From: Arsukibacterium indicum
Lineage (GTDB): Bacteria; Pseudomonadota; Gammaproteobacteria; Enterobacterales; Alteromonadaceae
Length of the DNA: 64,000 nucleotides
Direction of reading: 5' to 3'
NCBI RefSeq assembly: GCF_019100565.1
Contig: NZ_JAHRID010000008.1
Location: 62,001-126,000 of the forward strand
Part shown: one piece after another, positions 1-7,131 of the stretch
Layout: each line of letters begins with the position of its first letter
Position numbering within the stretch: the first letter of the stretch is position 1
The notes under the pieces: model-generated
The model's input: the letters and a program-made list of their open reading frames with translations, nothing else
Database searches by the model: none
What the model was told of the DNA's origin: nothing
Program-made: the position numbers and the translations under genes

Positions 1-358
1 ACGCCTGCTGCGGGTGCATAAATCTTTGCAATTCAAAGCGCTGTGGAACCTTCTTCACCATCTTGTCCAGCTGGAACTCTTTCACCGTATTGGGCCAGTA
101 AACATGGGCCGAGTAACGCAAATTATGCTCAATAGTCCAGCCAACCAGTTCTTTAATAATTGGCTCAATACCGGGCACGCCTAAATGCCAGTTTTCCAGA
201 AAGGTAATATTAGCCCAGTCACCACCAGTTAATGGTATTGCTGCAGCTTTAAAATCACGGGCATAATCTTTAGCATCCAGCTCGGTCCAGCTGCCTTTTA
301 CCATGGCGATTAATACGTTGTTATCCAGCCAGATATTAAATTTAGGGTTGTATTTCAT
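1..358 (-). CDS. Hypothetical protein, C-terminus cut by window edge
   Basis: The minus-strand frame starts at an ATG at 358 and stays open to the window edge, giving at least 119 residues. It begins MKYNPKFNIWLDNNVLIAMV and contains a Trp- and Asn-rich stretch (GGDWANITFLENWHLGVPG) around residues 45-63. I see no signal peptide or membrane segment, so a cytoplasmic protein is likely. The opening resembles small proteins whose first strands read 'W..NNVL......G.W', but I cannot name a family with confidence. It is transcribed in the same direction as the next small gene (450-731), about 90 bases downstream of it, so the two could form one unit. No function is proposed. Confidence 0.6.
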   Translation of the reverse strand, partial: MKYNPKFNIWLDNNVLIAMVKGSWTELDAKDYARDFKAAAIPLTGGDWANITFLENWHLGVPGIEPIIKELVGWTIEHNLRYSAHVYWPNTVKEFQLDKMVKKVPQRFELQRFMHPQQA

Positions 359-449
359 ATCAGCGGCCTTGCTGTCAAAAACAGTTTAAGCGTAGCAGGC
401 ATTGCTAAACCGGGCGCAATTTTAACCGGTATTAACAGAACAGCTGAGC

Positions 450-731
450 CTAACCGTAATTCCAGCTTAGACCATGCTGGGCGAACAGGGCACAGTCTTT
501 ATCAAACCACTGTTTAAAGGGTGACACATCAAAGCCGTGCAACTGGGCCAGGTAGGCATAGCGCAGCGAGGTGCTCAGTAAATCAGGGTAGCGCCATATT
601 TTGCCAAAGGCCACCACGCAAAGCGTTGGCTGTTCGGCCAGTATTTCAAGCACTTTCATTACCTGGTGTAAGTAGCGTAGCTCTGCAGTTAGCGCCGGGC
701 TAATTGGTGCAGGCGGTGGAGTATGCTGCAT
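450..731 (-). CDS. Small hypothetical protein (93 aa)
   Basis: This 93-residue minus-strand frame starts with a proline-rich stretch (MQHTPPPAPISPAL) and continues as a probably helical soluble protein (LRYLHQVMKVLEILAEQP). There is no signal peptide and no motif I recognise. The overlapping plus-strand frame at 521-703 looks like a shadow with atypical composition. The gene lies 91 bases upstream of the hypothetical gene at 1-358 and could be cotranscribed with it. A perfect 7-bp dyad (823-841) sits about 90 bases upstream and may belong to its regulation. It is probably a real lineage-specific gene, but that rests only on its open frame and composition. Confidence 0.45.
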   Translation of the reverse strand: MQHTPPPAPISPALTAELRYLHQVMKVLEILAEQPTLCVVAFGKIWRYPDLLSTSLRYAYLAQLHGFDVSPFKQWFDKDCALFAQHGLSWNYG

Positions 732-822
732 AAGCCGGCCCTGTTAGGTTGTACTGTGCTTAATTTAGGGTATCGGCCGGGGTAATAATAGGTTTAGTCA
801 GTTATCGTCAGTTTGATGTGTA

Positions 823-841
823 CTGATATCGTACATATCAG
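823..841. promoter_or_regulatory. Perfect 7-bp inverted repeat upstream of the 450-731 gene
   Basis: CTGATAT (823-829) and ATATCAG (835-841) are perfect inverted arms around CGTAC. The site lies between the start of the small gene at 731 and the multi-hairpin element at 876. It could be a repressor operator or a short hairpin. No regulator can be assigned. Confidence 0.3.
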
Positions 842-875
842 CATTCGCTCAGTGAACAATACATAGCTTCAGGGA

Positions 876-1044
876 GAATCGGTTTGCTCTAAGTCAACCG
901 TTGAGGCCCTGGACGGGCGGACAAATGCGCATGGAGCGCATTTGAACAGCTCTGCTGGCCCGAAGGGTAAACTTCATGGATGGAAGTTTATAAACGAGCC
1001 CCCATGGATGGGTTCACGGCGTGTTGACGTGAGCAAACCGGTTC
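876..1044. repeat. Nested multi-hairpin element with ATGGA loops
   Basis: A 14-bp outer stem (876-889 with 1031-1044, one G-T pair) plus an inner stem GTCAAC/GTTGAC (893-898 with 1023-1028) encloses a row of hairpins. These are 906-909/915-918 with loop TGGAC; a perfect 9-bp stem 922-930/936-944 with loop ATGGA; a short 959-961/965-967; a perfect 8-bp stem 968-975/983-990 with loop ATGGATG; and 996-1001/1010-1015 around CCATGGAT. The region has no convincing reading frame. From memory, multi-hairpin repeats with CATGGATG loops are scattered through marine gammaproteobacterial genomes, but I cannot name a characterised family. It could be a structured RNA, a REP-like element or a folded single-strand DNA site. 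Confidence 0.7.
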
Positions 1045-1342
1045 GGACTATCAACAATCTTTTTCCAAAAAGCACGCTGTTTAACTTCACCTATCAGGCT
1101 AACTGAGTCGGCTCTGTGGCTTAACTCTGGTTTGGTAAAGGTGCTCCAGTGCTTCGCTAATGGTCATATCGTCGTTTTCGCCAAGGTAACGCTCTACCTG
1201 CTTATTCACAAAAATAACCGCTTGTCTTTGTGCTGCTTAAAACATGAGTGAGCTTCTCCTCTAATAATTCACCGAAATTCAAATTTATATTGATGCGATA
1301 GCTGGTTATTGGTACAACAATCGCCAGTTAAGTAAGGCGCTA
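1045..1342. other. Non-coding interval; possible gene remnant at 1099-1236
   Basis: No intact gene is visible here. On the minus strand a frame is open from about 1236 down to a TAG at 1099, preceded by a stop and without a convincing start. Its translation includes VNKQVERYLGENDDMTISEA and looks protein-like (acidic, helical), so it may be the tail of a decayed gene. The methyltransferase promoter must lie in the last part of this interval. Confidence 0.3.
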
Positions 1343-1927
1343 ATGATGTCAGTCGAGTTTTATAACCTTAATGCCAGCCAATTTGCCGCAGACACGACTA
1401 ATGTCGATATGTCAGAGCTTTATGCCCGTTTTTTACCAAAACTGCCGTCGAATGGCGTTATATTAGATGCGGGTTGTGGCACAGGGCGTGATAGTCGTTT
1501 TTTTCTAGCTAAGGGTTTTACTGTTTGTGCATTTGATGCTAGTACGGAAATGGTGCGTTTAGCCCGTGAGTTAACCGGGCTTGATGTTCGTCTTGATACT
1601 TTTTTGTCTTATCAGTCCGATATCCATTTCGATGGGATCTGGGCTTGTGCATCTTTGTTGCACGTCGCGGAGGCTGAGCTTGCTGCAACATTTAATCACC
1701 TTGGCACGTTTTTAAAACCAAATGGTGTTCTTTATTGCTCTTTTAAGTTAGGTTTAGCTGAAATGCAGCGTGATGGCCGCTGTTTTACCCAAATGACGGC
1801 TGACCGCTTGGGTGTTGCTTTATCCGATACTCGACTACAAATATCAGAGCACTGGATCTCGGATGATGCCAGACCGGGCCGTAGCCATGAGCAATGGCTT
1901 AATGCGTTATTGGAACCTAGGGTTTGA
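1343..1927 (+). CDS. Class I SAM-dependent methyltransferase
   Basis: This 194-residue protein carries a clear SAM-binding motif I, LDAGCGTGRD (residues 41-50). An acidic residue ends strand 2 (FDAS, about 65-68), and a region matching motifs IV-VI follows (IWACASLLHV, LKPNGVLYCS). It resembles small TehB/UbiE-type Rossmann methyltransferases. There is no DNA-methylase NPPY or DPPY motif, so the substrate is not evident from sequence. Two consecutive ATG codons (1343 and 1346) follow an AAGG. Its TGA overlaps the TTG start of the next gene by four bases (1924-1927), implying translational coupling. Methyltransferase fold is certain. Its role as partner of the helicase is inferred from the overlap. 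Confidence 0.88.
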   Translation: MMSVEFYNLNASQFAADTTNVDMSELYARFLPKLPSNGVILDAGCGTGRDSRFFLAKGFTVCAFDASTEMVRLARELTGLDVRLDTFLSYQSDIHFDGIWACASLLHVAEAELAATFNHLGTFLKPNGVLYCSFKLGLAEMQRDGRCFTQMTADRLGVALSDTRLQISEHWISDDARPGRSHEQWLNALLEPRV

Positions 1928-4812
1928 CATCCTCAACTTTGTATCAAGGTAATATTCTCACCACTGGCGGTGCCGTTGATCCTTTACTGCCAAAATTAAT
2001 CTATGCCATCAATCATGCCTCTGAGATTGAAATTAGCGTGTCTTTTATTCAAACCTCTGGCATACATTTATTGTTACCGGCACTTACCGATGCGCTTGAA
2101 GCTGGTGCTAGCATCAAAATTCTGACGTCAGATTATTTGCAAATTACTGCGCCGGAAGCGTTACGCCAACTGTTATTACTCTCTGAGCGCGGCGCAGCCA
2201 TCAGGTTGTTTTGCTGTGGTGCCAGCACTGCCTTTCATATGAAGGCTTATATTTTTGTCAAATGCCAAAACGGGACAACAGAGCAAGGTTGCGCTTATGT
2301 CGGTTCAAATAACATCAGCCGCACCGCCCTGTTAACTTCGCATGAATGGACCTTGCGGCATGATTTTGTCGCTGCCGAGGCTAATTGTCAGTTCAGTGAT
2401 ATTCGCCGCCAGTTTGTCAGTATTTTTACTCATAAACAGAGCGTACCACTGACCGAGCAGGTTCTGGCAGGCTACCTTAAGCGCTATCAGCAAAATCGCC
2501 AGCAACGTTTGCAGCTAGTTGGCGCAGAGCTTGAACAAGAGGCCGTCATCACACCTAACCCGGCCCAACAGGATGCATTGGCAGCGCTACAACTTAGTCG
2601 TCAGCAAGGTTATAAACGTGGCTTAGTTGTATTGGCTACCGGCATGGGTAAAACCTGGCTGGCAGCCTTTGATGCAAGGCAAGTTGACGCGAAAAAAATA
2701 CTTTTTGTTGCACACCGCGAAGAGATATTGCTGCAGGCACAGCAAAGTTTTGCCCGCTTAAACCCGTTAAAGAGCAGCGGTTTATATTTCAGTGGCGAAA
2801 AAGCTGCAACTGCAGATATGGTTTTTGCATCTATTCAAACATTAAGTAAAAAAGAGCATTTACAGTTATTCGCCACAGATCACTTTGATTACATAGTAAT
2901 TGATGAGTTTCATCATGCTGGCAGCCCCAGCTATCATCAGGTGTTAAACCACTTTAAACCGAACTTTTTACTGGGCTTAACCGCGACGCCTGAGCGCAGT
3001 GATCAGGCGGATATTCTGGCGCTGTGTGATAACAACTTAGTGTTCGAGCGTAACCTGGTGCATGGTATTGAAAGTGGTATTTTGGTGCCGTTTCATTACT
3101 TTGGTGTTTACGATCAGTTTGTCGATTATCAGGAAATTCCCTGGCGTAGCGGTAAATTTGATGCCACAGCACTGGATGCCGCTTTTGCCACCCGCCAGCG
3201 GGCAAAGCATATTTTTGAACACTGGAATAAGCACAAACAACACCGGACATTGGCGTTTTGCGTGTCACGCAAGCATGCCGATTACATGGCAGACTATTTT
3301 ACCCAGCAAGGGGTGAAAGCGGCTGCGGTTTATCAGGGGAGTACTTTGCGTCGCAATGAAGCCCTTGAGCAATTGGATAACGCAGTCATTCAGGTATTGT
3401 TCTCTGTCGACTTATTCAATGAAGGAACAGATTTACCCTCAATAGACACGGTGTTAATGCTTAGACCAACCGAGTCAAAAATCTTATTTTTGCAGCAACT
3501 AGGGAGGGGCTTGCGCCGAGCTGACTTATTGAATAAAAGCCGTCTGGTGGTGGTTGATTTTATTGGTAATCACCAGTCTTTTCTTAATAAACCTGCCGCT
3601 TTATTTAATGTCAGCGGCGTGAAAAATATTAGCCGCACCATCATAGATGAACCGGTAATAGCACCAGGCTGCTACATAAATTTTGCGCCGCAAGTTGTTG
3701 AGTTTTGGCAGCAACTGGTACGCAGAGTTAAAAACACAGCAGCAGAAGATTTTGTCCAGCTGACAGCTGAAATTGGTCGCCGACCAACCGCTGCTGAGTT
3801 TGCTTTAGCCGGTTATGATCTGCTTAAAGTGCGTAAGCAACACGGCAGCTGGTTTCAGCTGGTAGCAGAGCAAACGCAGGATCAAGACTTGGCTAGGTTA
3901 GTGCAACGTTATGGTGATTGGTTGCTCGACGGCATTGAAACTACGGCTATGGCTAAGTGTTTCAAAATGGTGTTGCTGCGAGCTTTTCTGCAGTTAGATG
4001 GTTTTAATACTGCGGTTAATACTGAAGAGTTGTCAGCACTGAGTTGGCAAATTATTAAGCGCAGGCCAGATCTGATTGAAAAAGACGTACCAGCGGAGCT
4101 GCAACACCAAAAGGAAGCTAGTGTAAAATGGCATCAATATTGGTGTAAAAACCCGATCCATTTTTACGCCAAACAAGATAAGCATGCGGCAAAAGCCTGG
4201 TTTGTGCTGAGCGAAGAGCGATTTAGCGCCAACTTCAGCGTTCAGCCGGATGACGTGGCTTTGCTAACAGAGTTAAGTCACGAGCTGATAGATCTTCGCC
4301 TGCTGCAATATACTTTGCGCACGCCAGCTCCAGCAGAAACCTCTAGCGAGTTGGATCGCCAGCAACAGAACGTGACCAATGTGCTGCCGTTTTATCCCGC
4401 ACTAAAAATTGCTTGTGGCCATTTTGGTAGAGGTATGCCGGATGGTGCAAAAATGCTGCAACTGCCAGAGCATTATGGCCATTTAAATTCTGAACAACAT
4501 TTTATTGCACCGGCAAAAGGCAATTCGATGAACGGTGGTAAGCAGCCTATAGTAGATGGTGATTTGTTGCTACTGGAATGGGTTACACCTGTAAATGCAG
4601 GTTCAATTTCGAATAATGTTATGGCCATTGAGCGCCTAGATGAAGCCGGTGATGCCGAGTATTTGTTAAGGATAGTGAAAAAGCAGGGACCAGGCGTTTA
4701 CCTGCTTAAAGCGCAAAACCCGGATTACAGCGACTTAGCAGCAAATGAGACTATGCGCACTTTCGCCAGGTTAAAAGCAGTGATTTTACCGCAAGATATC
4801 ACCAAACTGTAG
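1924..4812 (+). CDS. PLD nuclease - SF2 helicase - S24 (UmuD/LexA-like) fusion protein
   Basis: This 962-aa protein has three parts. Residues 1-190 form a phospholipase-D-type nuclease unit (H105-M-K107, then GSNN 127-130). Residues 205-560 are an SF2 DEAD/DEAH helicase: Walker A ATGMGKT 238-244, DEFH 327-330, TATPE 353-357 and QQLGRGLRRA 514-523. A DUF3427-like middle follows. Residues about 820-962 resemble UmuD/LexA S24 domains: an ACG dyad at 830-832 like the UmuD cleavage site, Ser868 in NSM, and RIVKKQG at 916-922, where Arg916 aligns with the usual catalytic Lys. The start is TTG, overlapping the methyltransferase stop by four bases. Helicases with PLD modules are common in defence and DNA-repair islands. 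A role in phage defence or SOS-linked DNA processing is inference. Confidence 0.85.
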   Translation: MTSSTLYQGNILTTGGAVDPLLPKLIYAINHASEIEISVSFIQTSGIHLLLPALTDALEAGASIKILTSDYLQITAPEALRQLLLLSERGAAIRLFCCGASTAFHMKAYIFVKCQNGTTEQGCAYVGSNNISRTALLTSHEWTLRHDFVAAEANCQFSDIRRQFVSIFTHKQSVPLTEQVLAGYLKRYQQNRQQRLQLVGAELEQEAVITPNPAQQDALAALQLSRQQGYKRGLVVLATGMGKTWLAAFDARQVDAKKILFVAHREEILLQAQQSFARLNPLKSSGLYFSGEKAATADMVFASIQTLSKKEHLQLFATDHFDYIVIDEFHHAGSPSYHQVLNHFKPNFLLGLTATPERSDQADILALCDNNLVFERNLVHGIESGILVPFHYFGVYDQFVDYQEIPWRSGKFDATALDAAFATRQRAKHIFEHWNKHKQHRTLAFCVSRKHADYMADYFTQQGVKAAAVYQGSTLRRNEALEQLDNAVIQVLFSVDLFNEGTDLPSIDTVLMLRPTESKILFLQQLGRGLRRADLLNKSRLVVVDFIGNHQSFLNKPAALFNVSGVKNISRTIIDEPVIAPGCYINFAPQVVEFWQQLVRRVKNTAAEDFVQLTAEIGRRPTAAEFALAGYDLLKVRKQHGSWFQLVAEQTQDQDLARLVQRYGDWLLDGIETTAMAKCFKMVLLRAFLQLDGFNTAVNTEELSALSWQIIKRRPDLIEKDVPAELQHQKEASVKWHQYWCKNPIHFYAKQDKHAAKAWFVLSEERFSANFSVQPDDVALLTELSHELIDLRLLQYTLRTPAPAETSSELDRQQQNVTNVLPFYPALKIACGHFGRGMPDGAKMLQLPEHYGHLNSEQHFIAPAKGNSMNGGKQPIVDGDLLLLEWVTPVNAGSISNNVMAIERLDEAGDAEYLLRIVKKQGPGVYLLKAQNPDYSDLAANETMRTFARLKAVILPQDITKL

Positions 4813-4918
4813 GCGGTAGGCAGTCAACACCTTTTTAGCTTCTATACTACTAAACCAATTTTCGGCTTCCTCTTTTTCTTCAATCCGACGACAGTGCCAT
4901 CAAAAGACTGCAGGGCGG

Positions 4919-5119
4919 TTAGCTTTCAGGTTGTTTGGGTATCAGGTAAAAATAAGTATTACCTTGTTTTTTATAGGGTAGTTTGCCAGCTTCCCGAAGA
5001 TGCATAAGCTCGCAGCTAGACACCTTCAGCGCAGCCTTCGCTTTTTTACTCGTCAACCAACTCTGATTATCTGGTTCTGGTTTAATTGGCTTTACTGGCA
5101 CAGTAGCCTCCTGAATCAA
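4919..5119 (-). CDS. Small HTH protein, excisionase/MerR-like
   Basis: This 66-residue protein has a basic, Pro-rich N-terminus (residues 1-18). Then comes a helix-turn-helix segment typical of the excisionase/MerR-like HTH_17 group: WLTSKKAKAALKVSSCELMH, followed by LREAGKLPYKKQGNTYFY (to about residue 58). Proteins of this type bind DNA as recombination directionality factors or small regulators. No integrase is present nearby, so if it came from a mobile element the rest is lost. It is transcribed toward the helicase gene. The roughly 100 bases between them hold no intact gene. HTH assignment is moderately sure; the function is open. Confidence 0.55.
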   Translation of the reverse strand: MIQEATVPVKPIKPEPDNQSWLTSKKAKAALKVSSCELMHLREAGKLPYKKQGNTYFYLIPKQPES

Positions 5120-5138
5120 TGTGGTTGGGAAAAAGCTA

Positions 5139-5648
5139 CTACCGCTTCGCCGCTATCTCCGCCAAATCATCCGCCAGCGATTTTGCTGGTTTTTCTATTA
5201 TTCTCCCTAACTCGCGGCCGTTATCCAGCACGATAATTGTTGGGGTATAACGCAGGTTGTACTGGCTGTGCAGTTGCTGCGGGTGTTGTTTTTGCTGGTT
5301 TACCGTTTCTAACTGCAGAGTGTTAAGGGCAACGCCAGACTGCTGCACTAATTTTAGCAGGCGGGGTACTTCGCGTTCGCTGTCGTGACACCAGCTGCCG
5401 AATAGCACCAGTAGCTGCAGGCCGGTAAGCTGTTGCATTTGGGCCAGTGCCCCGGCTGACGGCTGATAACTGGCGTATTCTGCGGCGAAACCCGGGTACT
5501 GGGCCAGCAGCGCTTCACCGCTGATGCTGCCAATGGTTGCTGGCTGTACCATGCTGTGCGGGTTGGCTTTTGCGGGGGCCGTCGTTAACGCTAGGCTGGC
5601 GATGGCAGCACTAAGAACCGCAGCAGTAACAACAGCATAATAACGCAT
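5139..5648 (-). CDS. Exported thioredoxin-fold protein with CHDS active site
   Basis: The preferred ATG at 5648 follows a GAGG and opens a signal peptide (MRYYAVVTAAVLSAAIASLA), with cleavage near residue 29. The 169-aa product has a thioredoxin fold: VLFGSWCHDS at about 81-90 in the active-site position and a cis-Pro segment RYTPTIIVLDNG later. The active site is C-H-D-S, so the second cysteine of CXXC is a serine. CXXS thioredoxins usually act as isomerases, mixed-disulphide traps or non-redox proteins, not as full dithiol reductases. An upstream in-frame ATG (5729) would only add a non-signal extension. It probably acts in the periplasm. Its partner is unknown, and no neighbouring gene suggests one. 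Confidence 0.8.
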   Translation of the reverse strand: MRYYAVVTAAVLSAAIASLALTTAPAKANPHSMVQPATIGSISGEALLAQYPGFAAEYASYQPSAGALAQMQQLTGLQLLVLFGSWCHDSEREVPRLLKLVQQSGVALNTLQLETVNQQKQHPQQLHSQYNLRYTPTIIVLDNGRELGRIIEKPAKSLADDLAEIAAKR

Positions 5649-5945
5649 GGTAAAAACCTCAGGGCAGGCAGGGCAAGTTTGCGCTTTATAGTAGGCAAGC
5701 GGCGGCCAACATACAATGGCTTTAACCACAGCGCGTGGCTGCTTGCAGTGGGCTGCAAACCTGCAAGAAATACCTGTGTTATTGTAATTATTTTAAAAAA
5801 CCTGCCAGCGATCTTTTAAAAATTAATATAAAACAAATGCTTACAGTTGGTTCGGTTTTTGCTTTTTCTGGGTGTTTTAAAGTAACTGCAGCGTGTTTAT
5901 TACTGCAGCCAAATTTTTTAGCTTTTGCAAAGCAAGGAGAACACC

Positions 5946-6095
5946 ATGGAAAATAAAACACCCCGTTGGTTAAGTTTAGTTATGGTTGCCTTATTCAGTA
6001 CTGCTGTGGCGTCTTGTGCCACCATTGAAGGTGCCGGTAAAGATATTGAGAGCGCCGGTGAGGCCATTCAGGAAGAAGCTGAAGAAAATAACTAA
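5946..6095 (+). CDS. Entericidin A/B-type small lipoprotein
   Basis: A 49-residue frame follows a strong ribosome site (AAGGAG, 6 bases before the ATG). It has a short charged N-terminus, a hydrophobic segment and a lipobox-like end at Cys24 (TAVASC), then ATIEGAGKDIESAGEAIQEE. The 'ATIEGAGKDI...AG.AI' pattern is characteristic of entericidins, small envelope lipoproteins; in E. coli ecnA/ecnB form an antidote/toxin pair. Only one copy is present. A 10-bp hairpin follows (6124-6151). The upstream 297 bases (5649-5945) are AT-rich and hold no other convincing gene; they must contain its promoter. The family call is confident, the bacteriolytic role is not. Confidence 0.85.
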   Translation: MENKTPRWLSLVMVALFSTAVASCATIEGAGKDIESAGEAIQEEAEENN

Positions 6096-6123
6096 GTTTG
6101 CTACCTGGCGTTTAGGCCATTAA

Positions 6124-6151
6124 GCCGGCTTTGTTGTTATGCAAAGCCGGC
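6124..6151 (+). terminator. Hairpin terminator after the entericidin gene
   Basis: GCCGGCTTTG (6124-6133) pairs perfectly with CAAAGCCGGC (6142-6151) around an 8-base loop. The following GATTATTGTT is only moderately T-rich. Its position 28 bases after the stop codon supports a terminator. Confidence 0.65.
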
Positions 6152-6306
6152 GATTATTGTTCAAAAACAGCTGCTTAGCATTCCCTTGTTATTATTTACA
6201 ATTCTGGTTAAAAAAAACACTTAACATATGTTCCTAAATGTTCTGGCTACTGGTATGATGTGCTCGTTTAGTAACCGCTAATTAGCAGAATGTTTGAGGG
6301 ATCAAG

Positions 6307-6951
6307 ATGTCATTAGTTTCTGTTCGTACTTTATTAGGTGCCGCCACTTTGCTGGCTGCCAGCTTCAGTAGCCAGGCTACCTTAATCGTTAACGGCGATT
6401 TTGAAGAAAACTTTGTTGCTAGCAATAACTGGAAATCTTTTGCCAGCAGTGCTGTAGCAGGCTGGCAGGGTAGTAATATTGAAATTTGGAATGCGTTAAA
6501 TGGTGTTATTGCCGCCAGTGGCAAAAACTTCATTGAATTAAATGCCCATGGTAGCAACGTTGGTGCCTGGTCTATTTTCCAGACTTTTGCTACCGAAGTG
6601 GGTCGTGATTACCAGTTAAGCTTTTATTACCGTGCCCGCAATAATAACAGTGAAGCTTTTGAAGTTAGCTTCGCCGGTTTAACTCAGGCCATGACCGACC
6701 ACACCAAAGCGGGCTGGAGCTTTTTCAGCAGCATTTTTACTGCAACCGCTGAAACCTCAACGCTGCGTTTTACTTCATTAAACAGCGGCACCCAAGGTAA
6801 CTTAATTGATGCGATAAACGTTTCGGCGTTACCAGTGCCTGCACCTACTGCTGTGCCAGAGCCTGCTACGCTGGCTGCCTTTGGTGCTGGCTTGCTGGCG
6901 TTAGTAGGTGGCCGCCGGCTGCGTCGCAACAAAGCGAAAAACAGCTTATAA
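6307..6951 (+). CDS. PEP-CTERM sorting-domain exported protein
   Basis: This 214-residue protein has a signal peptide (MSLVSVRTLLGAATLLAASF...), a beta-rich carbohydrate-binding-like body starting LIVNGDFEENF, and a textbook PEP-CTERM tail. The tail has VPEPATLAAFGAGLLALVGG followed by an Arg-rich end. Such tails are recognised by exosortase (EpsH/XrtA) systems that sort exopolysaccharide-associated proteins. The NGDFE opening and the FIELN/FQTF segments resemble DUF642-type galactose-binding-like domains. The gene stands alone with its own terminator (6971-6997). No exosortase lies in the window, so the sorting machinery must be elsewhere. Family is sure; ligand unknown. Confidence 0.88.
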   Translation: MSLVSVRTLLGAATLLAASFSSQATLIVNGDFEENFVASNNWKSFASSAVAGWQGSNIEIWNALNGVIAASGKNFIELNAHGSNVGAWSIFQTFATEVGRDYQLSFYYRARNNNSEAFEVSFAGLTQAMTDHTKAGWSFFSSIFTATAETSTLRFTSLNSGTQGNLIDAINVSALPVPAPTAVPEPATLAAFGAGLLALVGGRRLRRNKAKNSL

Positions 6952-6970
6952 GCAACCTGCTTAGCTAAAT

Positions 6971-6997
6971 AACGCCAACCTCCGGGTTGGCGTTTTG
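6971..6997 (+). terminator. Rho-independent terminator after PEP-CTERM gene
   Basis: A perfect 10-bp stem AACGCCAACC / GGTTGGCGTT (6971-6980 with 6985-6994), loop TCCG, runs into TTTT. It sits 20 bases after the stop codon. Confidence 0.85.
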
Positions 6998-7131
6998 CAT
7001 TGTGGCGGGCAGAAGGTCAGGTTGTCATACGGTTGCAATATTCGCGTCTTATTCTACCCAGCTGCAGGGATGTAGCAACTGCCACGGACAGGGTTGGCTA
7101 AAGCGGTAAGCTAACTGAAAGAGTAATCAGC

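Noticed and set aside
521-703. Plus-strand 60-residue frame
   Set aside because: It is antisense to the 450-731 gene, with Arg/Pro/Ser-rich composition and no ribosome site; treated as a shadow.
876-1044. CRISPR array interpretation of the hairpin region
   Set aside because: The units share loop motifs but not repeat arms, spacing is irregular and no cas genes are present.
4813-4918. Possible C-terminal gene fragment on the minus strand (RRIEEKEEAENWFSSIEA)
   Set aside because: Only about 25 codons between stops, no start and no recognisable family; it continues into the antisense of the helicase gene.
5735-5956. 73-residue plus-strand frame ending inside the entericidin start
   Set aside because: It has no good start and overlaps the strong ribosome site of the 49-aa lipoprotein, which is the better gene.
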